NCBI GenBank assembly: GCA_036345935.2
Contig: JADWOT020000004.1
Location: forward strand, 2,780,418-2,844,417
DNA: 64,000 nucleotides
DNA from: Taenia hydatigena
Lineage: Eukaryota > Platyhelminthes > Cestoda > Cyclophyllidea > Taeniidae
Direction: 5' to 3'
How positions within the stretch are numbered: position 1 is the stretch's first letter; each line of letters opens with the position of its first letter. Under the pieces are notes generated by a model. That model searched no databases. It was not told the origin of the DNA and saw only the letters and a list, made by a program, of their open reading frames with translations. Positions 47,961-60,800 of this stretch are shown here, one piece after another. A program made the translations under genes and the position numbers.

Positions 47961-50900
47961 CCAAATGGAAAGGCACAAGGCTTCAGTGCAGACTGATGAG
48001 TTTCGGGTGGGAATCTGTAGATCTCCGTATTAACTGACTAACCATCTGTGAGCGGTGGCTTAATTACACCTATCTTGCCAGTCCTTGTATATTTTGTTGG
48101 GTAAAAAAGACTATTACAGGAGTAGGGCGAGCATATTTTGCAGATGGCTAGCATCAAAGCCGTTGCTGTGTCGGAGCGGAAAATAAGTGCTACGAATCAT
48201 ACAAAGGTCTTTGAGAGAGGCACAGTTAGAAGGTTACTCCATTTGTGCTATGATGCTGTTGTTTGTAACCGAGCATTGCAATCGTGAATTATGTGTCTCC
48301 CCAGTTGAATGTTCTCTGTTTGTAACAAGGCTTAAAGACGTACGAAGCCAATCATCATCAGCATCATTCTTAGAGCTTGTAAATCTGTCTCAACTCCAAA
48401 GCTCTTGTGAGTTATGAGTGGAGGCTGGAAATAGGTTCGCGTTATGTCGCCTTCGTGGAAGCAGTTCTAGGCCCTCGGCATTTCAACTTAAAGTGAAGGA
48501 GAATGATCGGGGATGTACCCGTTAGAGCCCCCTGGATCATGCCAAATAACGTCCATTAGACACAAGTTTTAAAAAAGCAATTGGAGTTTTTTGAAGGAAA
48601 ACAACATAGTTGAAGCACAGTCAGTTCACTCCTGCACAATTATTTGCTCCTTAGCATTAATTGAGTTTCGGGTATTCCCCAAACGGTTTCTATGACTCCA
48701 CCACTACTGCTCCTTTTCAAATGTACTTAGTAAATGAGGTTTCGTGGTGATCTGGGCTACTGACCTCCCAATGGATGACTTGTGTACCAAAAGTGTGAAA
48801 TCTGCATTATTTTCGTTGAGGCATGATATCCCCAAAACTTGCAGTGCAAGAAAATAATTTCATGGGAGTCCAATGAAGACAAGAGTACTCGAACGGTTTT
48901 GCATACCCCCACAATATAGGCTATTTTATGCGATGTTCCTTTACTCGGCATGAAGAAGAAAAATTTCTAATCAACTTCGTTTCCATTTCACTCATTTTCA
49001 ACTTATCCTTCTGCGTGTGTGATCAAGTAAATGCATGGTTTGAATAACAAACGAGGGTGATGATCACTTTGAGCTTGATTAGAACTGGAATGATAGTGGC
49101 CACGACCAAAGAGACATAATCTTTGTCCTCGTACACTCCCACTTTTCCCCTTTTCTTCGTCTGGGATACTCTGAGTGTCTTTGCCTTTCACCCTTACTTC
49201 CTGGTGGGCCACTTTTCATTGTGCTATTGTCAGAATCCCCGGTTTCACAAGAATAAGTACTTTCGAACCGCCTCGACTGCCCGTGGGCATAAGCTGCTCT
49301 CCTAATGTTTCAAAAAACAGGTACCGAGTTGGCAGTAATTGTAGTAATGCTAATGAATGGCCTAGGGTGGCCACCCGTTACATGACCCGGTATACACTCC
49401 ACAAAAGTGCTACAGAAAATCATGCTCAACGTTATTACACTACAGGAAATTTCCTTCCGAGGAAAAATGGAAACAGATCCCCTTTATTCACCGTCATGCT
49501 ATGATATCTCTTCCTTTCCTTCCCGCATATTGTATCATTCAAATAACATGAGTTTCATGACTACTCCACAGTTGTTCTTCTTTTATGCGCCTCTGTTGAA
49601 ATGAGAATCTTATTGCATAGACCGTCCTCCGTCCTACTTGCTTTTTGCTGCACATGAAGCTGGACCTAAAAGTTCTGTGTCTTCTTGCACTACGAGGCTA
49701 AAGTTGGCAAGAGGAATAAACTGAGGTGAGGTTGATTAGTCATCTCGCCTAATGCATTCATGTAGACTTTACTCCAAAGGCGAATTTAATCAAGCATCTA
49801 AGATCACTTTTGTTTAAAGTTTCTGCAGTGAAACCAATAGTGCAGCAAGGGTGGTCTGGAATCTGACCTTTTGCATTGCTATGACATGATGACATCCTAG
49901 TAAGTGTTTCGTATGATCAAGTTGCGAGCGATTCATTTCTTGTGGTTGCGCATGGCATAACCCAAAAATGGCTGCGTCGGCATATTTTTGAGCAGATTCC
50001 TCCCATTCTACTTGTAAGTTTTGTAATAACATAAAACCTGAGCTTGAAATGCCGCTGTTGGATGCATTGACCCGTCAGAGGAAGTGCACGCACTCGGCAT
50101 TCGTGCCTTGGACTCCCCGATCATCAGCACTCAGCAATGGCCATCCACCAATGTGTTGAGCTAAAGCACGCCACCTTGAATCGATGGGTAAATTGGGAGG
50201 GAAAAATGCAAATTTCTATGCATGAATAGATCGATAGAATGGCTGCACTGAATGGATTGACAACGAGTTCTGGGCAGAGGCAGGAAGCATAGTCAATCTC
50301 AAATGTGGTTGTTTGGCTTTCAACAGTTAATTATCGTTCGCTCATTGCGTACACTTGGGAAGAAAGCCTTATGCAGTACGGGTAAAGTAAAAGGCACTCA
50401 TCCTATGCTTTTGTAGTTAATGTTTTTGGTAGACAAGGACCACTGTGGTTAGATGGATATAACTACTGCTACGTCCCACCGACTTTGCTGAGGTTCAACA
50501 AGAAAACAGACATGCCACAGCGTTGGGCAACGCCACCATTGCAGTATGCTTCCTGTTCTATTATCTACCCACAAACTCAGTGAGCAGAAACGCACGCAGC
50601 ATTTATTTTCATGGGAAGCGAGAGAGCCAAAGGGATTTAATTGACCTTCTTAGTGCATCGAAATGGTAAGTCATTATAAAGAAATATCCATAAACTTGAG
50701 ACAGGTGTTTTCTCCCACCATAACTGTAAACAAAACAAGGGCTTGATTCGAACACGAAGATTCGTGTTTGCGAAGGGTTTGCAAGCATGACTGCGGATTT
50801 TTGACAAAATGGGGAGCAATACAGCACGCTATTGTATGGTATGCGAAGGGCAGGGGAGGTAGGCAAGAAACCATCCATGCTACGAGAAAGTGCGATAAGA

Positions 50901-53900
50901 AGAGCTACCATGCGAGAATATTAGAGATGTCACTGGTTTGAAATAACAAGCCGAAACGAATGCACTAAACAGCGAAACAAAAAATAAATTTAGTGTGATG
51001 ACACGAGAGCTTAAAAACAATAAGGGGACAATTTTATGATGGGATTGAGCAAACCATCCAGTAAGGAAGTGACAGTCTTTAGGCTTGACTGGCGTTCAGG
51101 TCCAATCAATTACCAGGTATTTTTTGAGCATCAGATTTTAGCAAACCAGACGCAAAATGCTGAGAGGAGTTTTGCTTTTATAAATAATGCCATTTGAGGC
51201 AAAACTAACTTTCTTTGATCGTAAGGAAAGCACTACTTCCATCGGGCCTACTGTTCGAACGGAGAATTCTAGCGCTTTTAAATCCTTTCCGATTTTTCTG
51301 AATCGTAAGTTAAACATTAAGGGCTGCACGATATGCTTTAGTCATGCGAATGGTAAGGAGAGTTGACTTCCGGAGAGGAATCGGCAACATTATATGCAAA
51401 TCAGAGTGCGAAAGAACCCGCATTCTTTGTATGGGGAATATTGGCCTGCTTGCTTCAATCTGCGGGCTAGTCTCAATTATCGAATGCGTAGCGTGTTAGA
51501 AGGTACGTCTACATCTTTTGCTTTCAAGTAGCGTTTTCGTAGAACAAAGAACGATCAAGCAACACGTATGTTGACTGTTGACGTAAAGGTGGGATTGAGT
51601 ATATGCCAAGTTGTCCATGATATAGAAGTGCATTTGATCTGTCCTCTTTCCATGATCACACCATAAATACTGAGCTGTCCGAAAGACCAAAGGAGGGAGG
51701 TTGTGTCTGCTCATCACTGATGTGTGAATGTGAACAGTACCGAGGAACGGGTGGCGGATCGACTGATTCGCTGTTCTTATGACCGCCTTACTATGAATGT
51801 ATGCTTGTTGACGGGGGACTGGACTAACCGCAGAGGTAAAGGCAAGCATTACTTTGCAGCAATTCAGCAATTTAAATGAGCATTAAGAAGCAGGTTTAAG
51901 TTCAGCGAGGCAGTGCTGATCTAATGTAAGGCAGGTAAGCTTATTTGACACAGAGGCGGTGGACAGCGATGGTTCCAATCGGACAGTCCAGAGGAACACA
52001 TTTAGCCTGCGTGATCGTGCCCATTCCCTTTTCCTTCCACCTTTCAATTTTGGCGTACGATAGAAGCGTACCAATGTGCCACCATCTATTCACAGCTAAT
52101 TGTGGAAGCAAATACTCATCATCTATAAAATTGATAAAAAGCATTGGTTTTGGAGGAAAGGGTTTAAATTTGTGCCCATCAAAAGTAATTAATTGCTAGA
52201 TTTGTCGTTCTTAAGGAGGAAAAGTCCATTGCTTGAAGCAGCGGTTCTACTTTAACCCTAATATAATCGCAGAGTTCAATAAGGCGCGGAAGTAGTCAAA
52301 TTGGATTTGAATTAGGTTCCAAGTATGGCGGTGCCAATCCGATGTACGATGTTAGTAATTAACGCACTAACGTGACGATGGGTGTCCTCTTTTTTGCCAT
52401 CTTTATCTTTGTCTATTTCTGTTCCCGAGTTTATCGCTCTTTTTCGTCTATCGCTGCCCGCGTTCATTACTCTACCAAAAGGTGACTTATGCATGCCACC
52501 ATCCCGCACCATCAATTTTACTAATCGTATTAATACGATGTTGCAGAGACTACTCCTTAAACCCATGATTCTTCATTTGGTGTGTCATCAGGTCCGTTGA
52601 AGCTTAAAAATGTTTCACTAATTATTCTTACCATCCTGATTTGTAAGTCTCGCTGAAGCTAGGGCGTCGACAAACGCCGAGATGAAATCAAAAAGCTGAT
52701 CTATTAAAAATTTGAGGTGAGCGTAATGACAGAAAGGGATCCAGGGAGGCAAAATGAAACTTCTCAAATATCCACAAATTTTAACACATTTCTCGGCCAA
52801 AGTGAACCCACTGAGCACACTTTGCAATCAGCTAGCTCTGGAAGAGGTAGCATCTGCATTGCCTGCCACGAAGATAATCAATCTTAAACTGAGTATCATG
52901 CTTAGTAGCCTTGCATTTGTGTCAACCTTTATGCTATATGTTTTTGCTACTTTCTGGTGTATGCATTAAATGGCTAAATCTGGTCTGTGTCCCTGACTTA
53001 CTCCTAACTTGACCTGTCAATTTACTGCCGCTGGTAAGTGACGACAGACAGGGACTTCGCTTTCATCACTCCTAGCAAACTTTCTTTGAACCTACCCACT
53101 TACGAGTGTGCAAACTCAAGTCCCTTTGTTGACATGAAGCCTTAGTGAAGCTGGTCGAGGTGTGGCAGAAAGGAGAGGCAAAATGTGTTGACTTCAACAT
53201 TGTTGTATATCAGGAGATGAGTGGTGGAAGAATAAAAGTTGTGTCCCAAAGTACCTATTGCGTTAAAAAGTACTGAGCAACAACTGATAGAACAGTTTGC
53301 AATCAAATTTGGTGTTAGTGCGGAAATCCTCTGTCTGCTCCTCAAATGAGAAGGTTTAGGGTGCTCATGGAACAAAACGAAACAGCTATATACCAAGTTA
53401 CAAGAGAACTACTCCCAACGGTTGCGTACAATAAGCTTCGCAATTCTGTTTTGTTCTGTTGCATGGGAGCACGCGGAGGAGAAAAGTGGTCTCAAACAAC
53501 GGCCTAACACATACAGATGGTGCAATTTTGCCAAGGAGAGTGTAGGCAGAGAACTATTCGCCTAAGAGATATCAGAGCATCTAGCTCCTTTAGTAGAGGT
53601 GCTGGTATTTTCTGTTCTTCAAAAAAAAACTAAGCATGTATGAACTATGGGAAATGAATAGTCGTATTAGCTGTTACATCAACAACACGAACTTTACCCA
53701 AGATCGGACTAGTAATAACACAAAGATAATTAGGAAGAGGTCAGTGCCTTTACCATCACCACTGCTGGTGCGATATGCATTGAGACGAACTTCACTAGCA
53801 CATGGAAAACGCTACTTTTGCGCTCCATAATTCGAATAATAGCAGAACGTAATAATTACGTAGATAGAAAGTGACTGTTCCCTTAGCAACTGCTTGGCGG

Positions 53901-55340
53901 TATATTTTAGAGAAATTTCGTGCTCGACTCAAGATTTAAAGCAAAAAAGAAATCGAATATGGGGGCAACTAGATAATATTTGACGACTGTTAAAAAAGAC
54001 TCAAAGTTTGTCACCCCTTAGCAAAGTAGGTGTCAATGAGTTTGTCTTTACAAGCTTCACTTACTAATACTCTATAGTCGGCATTACTGAAATAAACAGT
54101 TAGACTTTTGTAAAAATCCTCAGCATTTGTGGAACAGCACACTATGAAGCTTAGAATTAATTTGAGAGTAAAATAAAGGTGTGCCATGCTATTTGGCAAT
54201 GCATTGGCGTTGAAACAAAATATTCATCTCTTAAAAGTGATAGCAGATTACAAAAACATTGCATTAGAGTGCAAACGGTAGAAGATTAGAGTGCTATCCA
54301 TGCAAGTACTCGGTGTTTTGCAAAGCATGAGGAGGACTGCATGCAGTAGCATCATTGCGGTACCGAAAATGATCCTAATGAGCGATTCCAGTTGAAGTGT
54401 TTCCGAATTTTGGCCATGAATACACACCAAGCAGGGTCGAGAAACATAAAAAGGTTGCACTTTCAATACTTAATCTATCACTAGCACTCGAATGAACGTA
54501 TGATTTGAACAAATGTTAAGCAAGCCTCTGAATTATTTTCAAAGCTGTTAGAATGTTTTCTTGCATTCGCCCACCTCCTCAGACCCGTACAGCACAGTGT
54601 TTGGGCCGCGCTTTTGTGAGCTCTTTTAAAAGGGTGGCGTATGCTCCGCGATACCCCTTGGATGCGCTGGCCAATCCAAAACACTTTTCTTTAAAGAGGA
54701 AGGATGGCTTGTCATGATGTGCTTGAGCGAAGGTGAAAGCAAGCACATGCTATATTGTTGGGCATTGTAATAAAAATTGGAAAAATCCGGAATTGAACTT
54801 TCCAAGATTTGAAGAAGACAAAGCAGATCATCTGGAGAGGTCAAAGGTGTAAAATGACATGCAGCGAATCCACCTCTCTGTACATGCGTAAGCAAAGTCA
54901 TTCAGATGCCCGGAAATGCCGTTGCTGTTATCTTCAACCATCTTCAATTTGGTAGTAATGAGCAAAATCGATCAAGTGCACGCCAAGAACATGTGAGCAT
55001 CCTCATTTAAGCCAGCAGACTTCAGCAAGCTCTGCAGCTCTACAGCTCTGACAACTCACTCACTCACCAAATTGTTCCTTCAAAAATTCATGCATTAACA
55101 CACCATCAAGTTGCTGCGCATGAGGAGCCACATTCCATTAATTTTCTTGCAGCTACCCAATGTGAGAGCAAGGGAGATCCAAAAGCACTTGAACTGCTCA
55201 GTCCAGACATTGCCTACCCCTCTCCTCTATCGTTAATCTAACCGTCAAATACTACATCTCTCTCAAACATCTTTACAAGTGTCATTATGTTGCAGTCTCA
55301 TCTTAAGCTCTGGATCGAGACGTCATTGCATACGCCAATG
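47961..55340. other. No recognised gene
   Basis: Contains dispersed repeat copy 3 (49610-49795). Two Lys/Arg-rich open frames on the - strand (49212-49003 and 52566-52312) look protein-like in composition, but no domain or splice partner was found. Confidence 0.45.
49610..49795 (-). repeat. Dispersed repeat, copy 3
   Basis: The reverse complement matches 25225-25410 and 32245-32430. Landmarks are GAGTAAAGTC, TGCATTAGG, GCAAGAAGACACA, TTAGGTCCAGCTTCATG and GACGGTCT. Confidence 0.65.
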
Positions 55341-55411
55341 CTATTTTACGAACACCAGCGATTCACTGAAAATGAAGAGAAAACTGAATAATAAGGATAA
55401 GTAGAAATGCA

Positions 55412-55930
55412 CACTTTACCCACAAAAGGTGGCAATGGCTCCCGAGATGACCGTAGGATACTTTTACACACGCGGTGGACAGGGTTGAGTAGAGAGCGAC
55501 GGATCCGTAGCAATATCACCATCATCAACAACAATGATAGTGACAATCTTGCGTCTCGCTGTTCTCTCTCATTTCATCCAACCTTATCGAATTCGAGCCG
55601 CTGTACTTAGTTACAGCCTTCGTATCCTTTTACACCGAGTGCCCAATCGCCTTGCCGGTCATCATCAGATGCACCACAGCCCAAATGTCTGCTTGTGATG
55701 ATCTGCTTCTTATTGTAGTTCACCTACCAGCTCGGCTCAGTGGCATTAAGCTAAAGGAAAGAGTGTTGGTAACATTGCCCTTGAGGAGATGCCTCCGTCT
55801 GAACGCGAGTCACGCAATACCTTGTGAATGCAAATGCCTTTGCCCCTTTTTCCTATCCTTCCTCCTCGCCATGTCCACCTTCTGCGTCTCCACCTTTGAC
55901 GCCTTCTTAGCGGCCTTGTCTATCACTACC
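55412..55930 (-). other. Kinase-like exon traces (tentative)
   Basis: On the - strand, a Lys-rich open exon (55930-55821) lies between an acceptor CTCTTAG and a donor GTATTG. Downstream, about 55715-55655, a frame reads ADIWAVVHLMMTGKA, recalling the DxW..TGK stretch of protein kinase subdomain IX. Further on, about 55500-55412, another reads RRSLLNPVHR, loosely like the subdomain XI region. No catalytic loop or ATP site was found. Chance resemblance or a degraded kinase copy are both possible. Confidence 0.15.
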
Positions 55931-57795
55931 CTAAGAGTTATAACAACCTCTTCCTACTAGTAAAACGCAACATCTACCTTTGTAACACTGTCTTCTCCAT
56001 GCCTGTTTACTCGCGAAATCTTTCTTACCATTATTGGCACAAATTGTGTTGTCAATAGCGCAAGCGTCAACTCATCACAACCATCAGGAATGCACAAGTT
56101 ATCCTTCCAACAGCTCGCTGATGGCGAATGGAAGCAGCAGCAGTCTGCGCTAAGGTCCTACCTGTGCGTCAACGGTTCTTTGCATTAGCAAATTTTTCCT
56201 GCATGATGGTCGGCTCTTACTTTGCTATCATCTTTATTATCACCTTAATTTGCAACTCAGCAGGTCGTGTCGCATAAGACTAGATAGCAAACCGTGGAAA
56301 GGCCTTTAGGCTATCAAGCATATATGATCAATTTGCGTGTATCTTGATCAATTTTTAATTGTAAAGGCAATAAGCAAGTGGTCTGAATCCCGATATGGGG
56401 CCGTGTCAGAGATGTGCAGCGGAGAGTTTCAATTTAGTAGACCATGCTCTAACTCATGTGTGAATGGCAATCATCACGAACGCATTTGAATCAAACAGTA
56501 TTTCCAACATTCGTCATTTATTGACTTTATGCACAGCACAGGAGAAACCTACGAGTAATCGAAAGCACAATGTATGATATTCACTTAAGAACTGTCCCAG
56601 TCAACTTCGTCGCTGATTTGACATACCATAGCCTCATCTAATTCCTCTTCTACTTCGTGTCTAACATTAGCAGAAAATTATTGTCTGCGTGCAGAAGGGC
56701 TGAGAGACTACTGTCGCTGGGAGTGAATACACGCGAAGTACTGGGTGAAAGCCGAGATGGCACCTGATTGTGTGTCTGTACTTCGGCAATCAGTGACGCC
56801 TCCAGGCGTCTACCATGACTAATGCCTTTATACCCAATCACTGTCTTTACGGAAAAAGCTTAACGACTTACCGGAAAATTAAAGCAGCAATTAGTGCAGC
56901 TACAATTTCGGGTTACGCTACATCATTATTTATGTTAATGCGTAACAAAAAAAGTAGTAGTAGAATTCTTAGGGAGCACGATATTGTTTTTTGAAATTGT
57001 GATGCTACGATTCCTTGGCAAACATTGATCGGGCGACTCTCTAAGTCTTTATTCAAAGCAACCCAAGGCCTACTATTTGGCCAAGGTATTTAGTGTCGAC
57101 GTGGGCTAGGACTGAAGGCATGGCCTACTCAAAGGAGGTATCAAGGCAAGACCTTTTGTATCCGTAAGAAATAAATTAATGTTTCAAATATTTATAAAAG
57201 TCCTGCACCATAATGCTGAGTGCAAAGTCTTGATTTGGGTAAACAATGTTGCCACACATCCTGAGGTGGGGAGGATGGAATTTGACTCCTTACTGCAGCT
57301 TCGATTAATCATGACATTCTGCGATCCTCCCATGCATGACGCCTTTCTGCTCTTCCCGCTCACTTTAATAGTCTCAATCCAGAGGTGGCAGAAAAAGCAG
57401 CAAAGTGTATACTTCTTCTGCTCGTGACAATGTTTCGCATTCTTCAAAAGAGGGTTGCCTCAATATATACAGAATGTTTAAGTTTACTCTACCCACCCTT
57501 GGTATTTGCTGATTTCAAATTTGGAACAGGCGTATCTTGTAGTTGTGAGCTGGTGGGAGGATTTAATTGCCTTGTAATGCAGCACTTTGCGTTACAGTGC
57601 TTAAGGAACCAGTGCTTGTTGATTTATCATTTTGTTGTTGCATTTTTTAGTGCTTAGACTGCCAAAATCGGACTCTAAGTGGGTGCCTCTAATTCCTGTA
57701 ACCTTAAAAAACTTAGTTTACCTCTCTGCACTCCATGGTTTGCTGATTTAACTTACTTTTTATTTGTATAATCTGCACTTGATGCGTTAGCACGG
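55931..57795. other. No recognised gene
   Basis: A - strand frame at 56841-56650 is Ser/Pro-rich and protein-like but unassigned. It could belong with the kinase-like traces downstream on the same strand. Confidence 0.4.
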
Positions 57796-57885
57796 ACCAT
57801 CGAAGCAGCGTTTTCTTGCCACAAGGTATTCACGGAACTACGTGAGAGTGTGATCTAGAAATCGAATTCGACCAATGGCATGCCT
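57796..57885 (+). repeat. Direct repeat, copy 1 of 2
   Basis: About 85-90% identical by eye to 60301-60390. The shared core includes ACAAGGTATTCA, TACGTGAGAGTGTGAT and AGAAATCGAATTCGACC. Confidence 0.75.
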
Positions 57886-60800
57886 TGTGTCTGACATTAG
57901 CAACATGGATCAATTATTGAGCACCTATTTGACTAGTAAGGCCAAAATATTACCAAATAATTTTTCCAAAAATCGAGTTTATACAATGTCAGACATCGTA
58001 TACACCAGATGAACAATAAAATTGTTTCTCTCTGAGTAAAGCTTAATGCAAATGGGCACAAAGTAGAGAACGGTGCTTTCCTCACAGTGGGGTCGCGTTG
58101 AAATTTACTTACAGGAAGAGACACATATTCCTCACGAGCGGTAAACTTCCTTGACTGGACGCGATGCCACCTACACTGACGTAACAACGTATGTGAATGC
58201 ATGCCTAGTTGGATTGAGCATTGTTGAACCGAAATTAGTGTGTGTTAGTGGTTGTGGGTGTATACACACATCATTGTTAACAAATAGTGATTATGCCTTG
58301 TTAAAAGCGAAATAAGACAGAATACTATGCCGCAGAGTCGACTAATCAGAAATTGAAGTACCCAATAAATGAGGCGAAAATGCTTGAGCATGTGTAAAAT
58401 GTGTGTACATTCGTTAAGACCCTCGGCACGATAACCAAGAGAATTATTCTGTGTGATTGGTTTCGCGGGAGATCACGGTGTTGCCATGTGATGGAAAGGA
58501 GGTCAAGTTAAACCTCTCACGCTGACTCGTGACAGAAAGGTTATTGGTGGTTTGTTAGTCACCACTAGAGGTGAGCACTATGGCAAGTAGGTTAGTGTGC
58601 AGCTGATAGTATATTCCATAGGCAAGGTGTTCGACTGCAAAGCCTATCACGAAGGTAGGTTTCCGTTGTGCTGAGTACAATCAAACGCGGTGCTCTCATA
58701 CCAGTGCGTCAATGACTTTGCAGTAAGTTAGGGTTACAAATAATTTTACAGCCCTGTAGAAAACTGTAAAATTAAAGGTATGCTACTCAATGATTGCATT
58801 AGTCTTCACCACGGCTATTTTATTTGTGGTTTGATTAATAGCTTTCCGCACGTTTTAACGCATCCAAGTACTGTGATTGACTTTTCATCCCTCTCTCGAC
58901 ACCATAGTCACCGCTCTCTGTCAGAATTGGGCTTTTAATCGTTCGTCGTTACTGCGAGTGCATTGTTCCCACAGATATTCGCACTAGAAACTCGACTGCT
59001 CCATTTGGTCTTTTTTATGCAAACGGTATTTGGCCCACACACCTATGCGTTGTTCCACCATTTCTACGGCCACCAAGCTATAGACAAAGCAGCAGAGTCT
59101 GCTACTTCCTCCTTATCTGCCCTTACAATCTACCCTTCCACAACTGAGACTGCTGAGAAAAAAATTTCTTGTAGACAGACCAATGTAAGAGTAAACCTAT
59201 CACACTTGATGTTGCTTGACAAAATTGCTTTTCATTCTTCTAACGTGGTTTGATGGCTTCTGCGTGCCTCAAAGCAGGAAGCGATATGTGATATTACGGA
59301 GCCACTTTAACTCATATTTTGGATATTTTTGTCCACATCGTATTTGCTTAACGAAACTGGTCCTAATGTATTGAATCATTATTTAACCCGAAAAAAATCT
59401 CCTAAGGCTAACTTTGCCCCCAACTATCCGCTCTGATAGAGCAATAGTGCAGATTACAAAGCTAAAAACTCTAATGAAGTGGACTGCTTGAGTAAATTTA
59501 CCCATCAGGTGGAGTCCTATTAAATGGCCTCAAGCTCAACAATTCTAAATTGTTGCCAAATGCCGACTGTCTACTAAGTGATTTTTTACTGAAGTAAAAA
59601 GAAAGATAAGTGGCATTAGTCTGTACTGCAAGTTTTTTAAGTTGCATTTATATTCACTTCTATGCTGATAAGTGTGGGAGTCAGACTTGGAGTTGCACAT
59701 GTGACCGACCACGTCACATCGTGTAGAAATTGCCTTGCAGGTCAAGCAACTGCCTGCTCATTGGCTCACAGGCGTGTGGAGCATTCACATAAATGCGGTG
59801 TGAGTTGCGGATACAAAGCACATCAGGCCAGATGGTGAAGTTTAAGTTGTGTCTTGTTATTTTGGCAACTGCAGTGGTGGTGAGGGACTGCAGAGCGGCT
59901 AGGGATAAGTTGCAATTTCACATGAGCGCGAAAGCATTTTACATATTGTAGTTATTGTTGAATTATAAAATTTTCTAACCAGTCTCGTGTGCAACTTAAA
60001 CGCATACTAGGAGCGGTACCATTCCACTGCATTTTCTCACCATGAAGTCTTCCAAATACTTCAGGTTTAAGAAGTGCCAGTCCCCACACTAACTCACTAT
60101 CAATCGCTAAAAACTGGCATGTCTTAATTTATAAAAATACAAATGATTATGGCTAGTGATTAATGATCTGCTTCCTCCAGTTGATGACAACGTCCCAGAC
60201 AAATAAATTCAGCATGACCGATTGGAAACACTGACCGAATATTACAACTGTCGTTCACTTTCCTTCCCGATTTCTCTCCACACTATAATTCCCTTAGCAT
60301 ACTATCGGAGCAGCATTATCTTGCTACAAGGTATTCATGGAAATACGTGAGAGTGTGATCCAGAAATCGAATTCGACCGGTGACGTGCATTCTTACTTGC
60401 ATCAAGAAGGCGTACATTTTGTAGAAGTGTTATCTAGTCTTGATCATGCTTACATTTTTGGCTGACTAGCATTTTATCCAGGCGGGTCGATCAAACAACC
60501 ATATAAGCTAATGAAATCAGTCTCATTCTAACAACATCTAGGACCTGATGACAATGGCTTCCGAATCAATGATAATGCTCATATCTTTATCCCTCAAGTG
60601 ACATATTCATCTCTTTACCTTCCTTGCAAACACCACGACGCTAAAGTCTAATTAAATGAGACACAATCTGGGGTATTTGGACTAAACTGATGTTACCAAA
60701 ATGTACGGAGTTACATTCGTTGACTTCTCATCCTATACCACTTCTAACGATAGCCCTGACAGCTGACTGTTACGGAGGAAGTATGAACTAAATGAAATCA

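Noticed and set aside
51496..51870. 124-codon - strand frame, among the longest in the right third
   Set aside because: No recognisable domain, irregular composition, and no flanking exon candidates.
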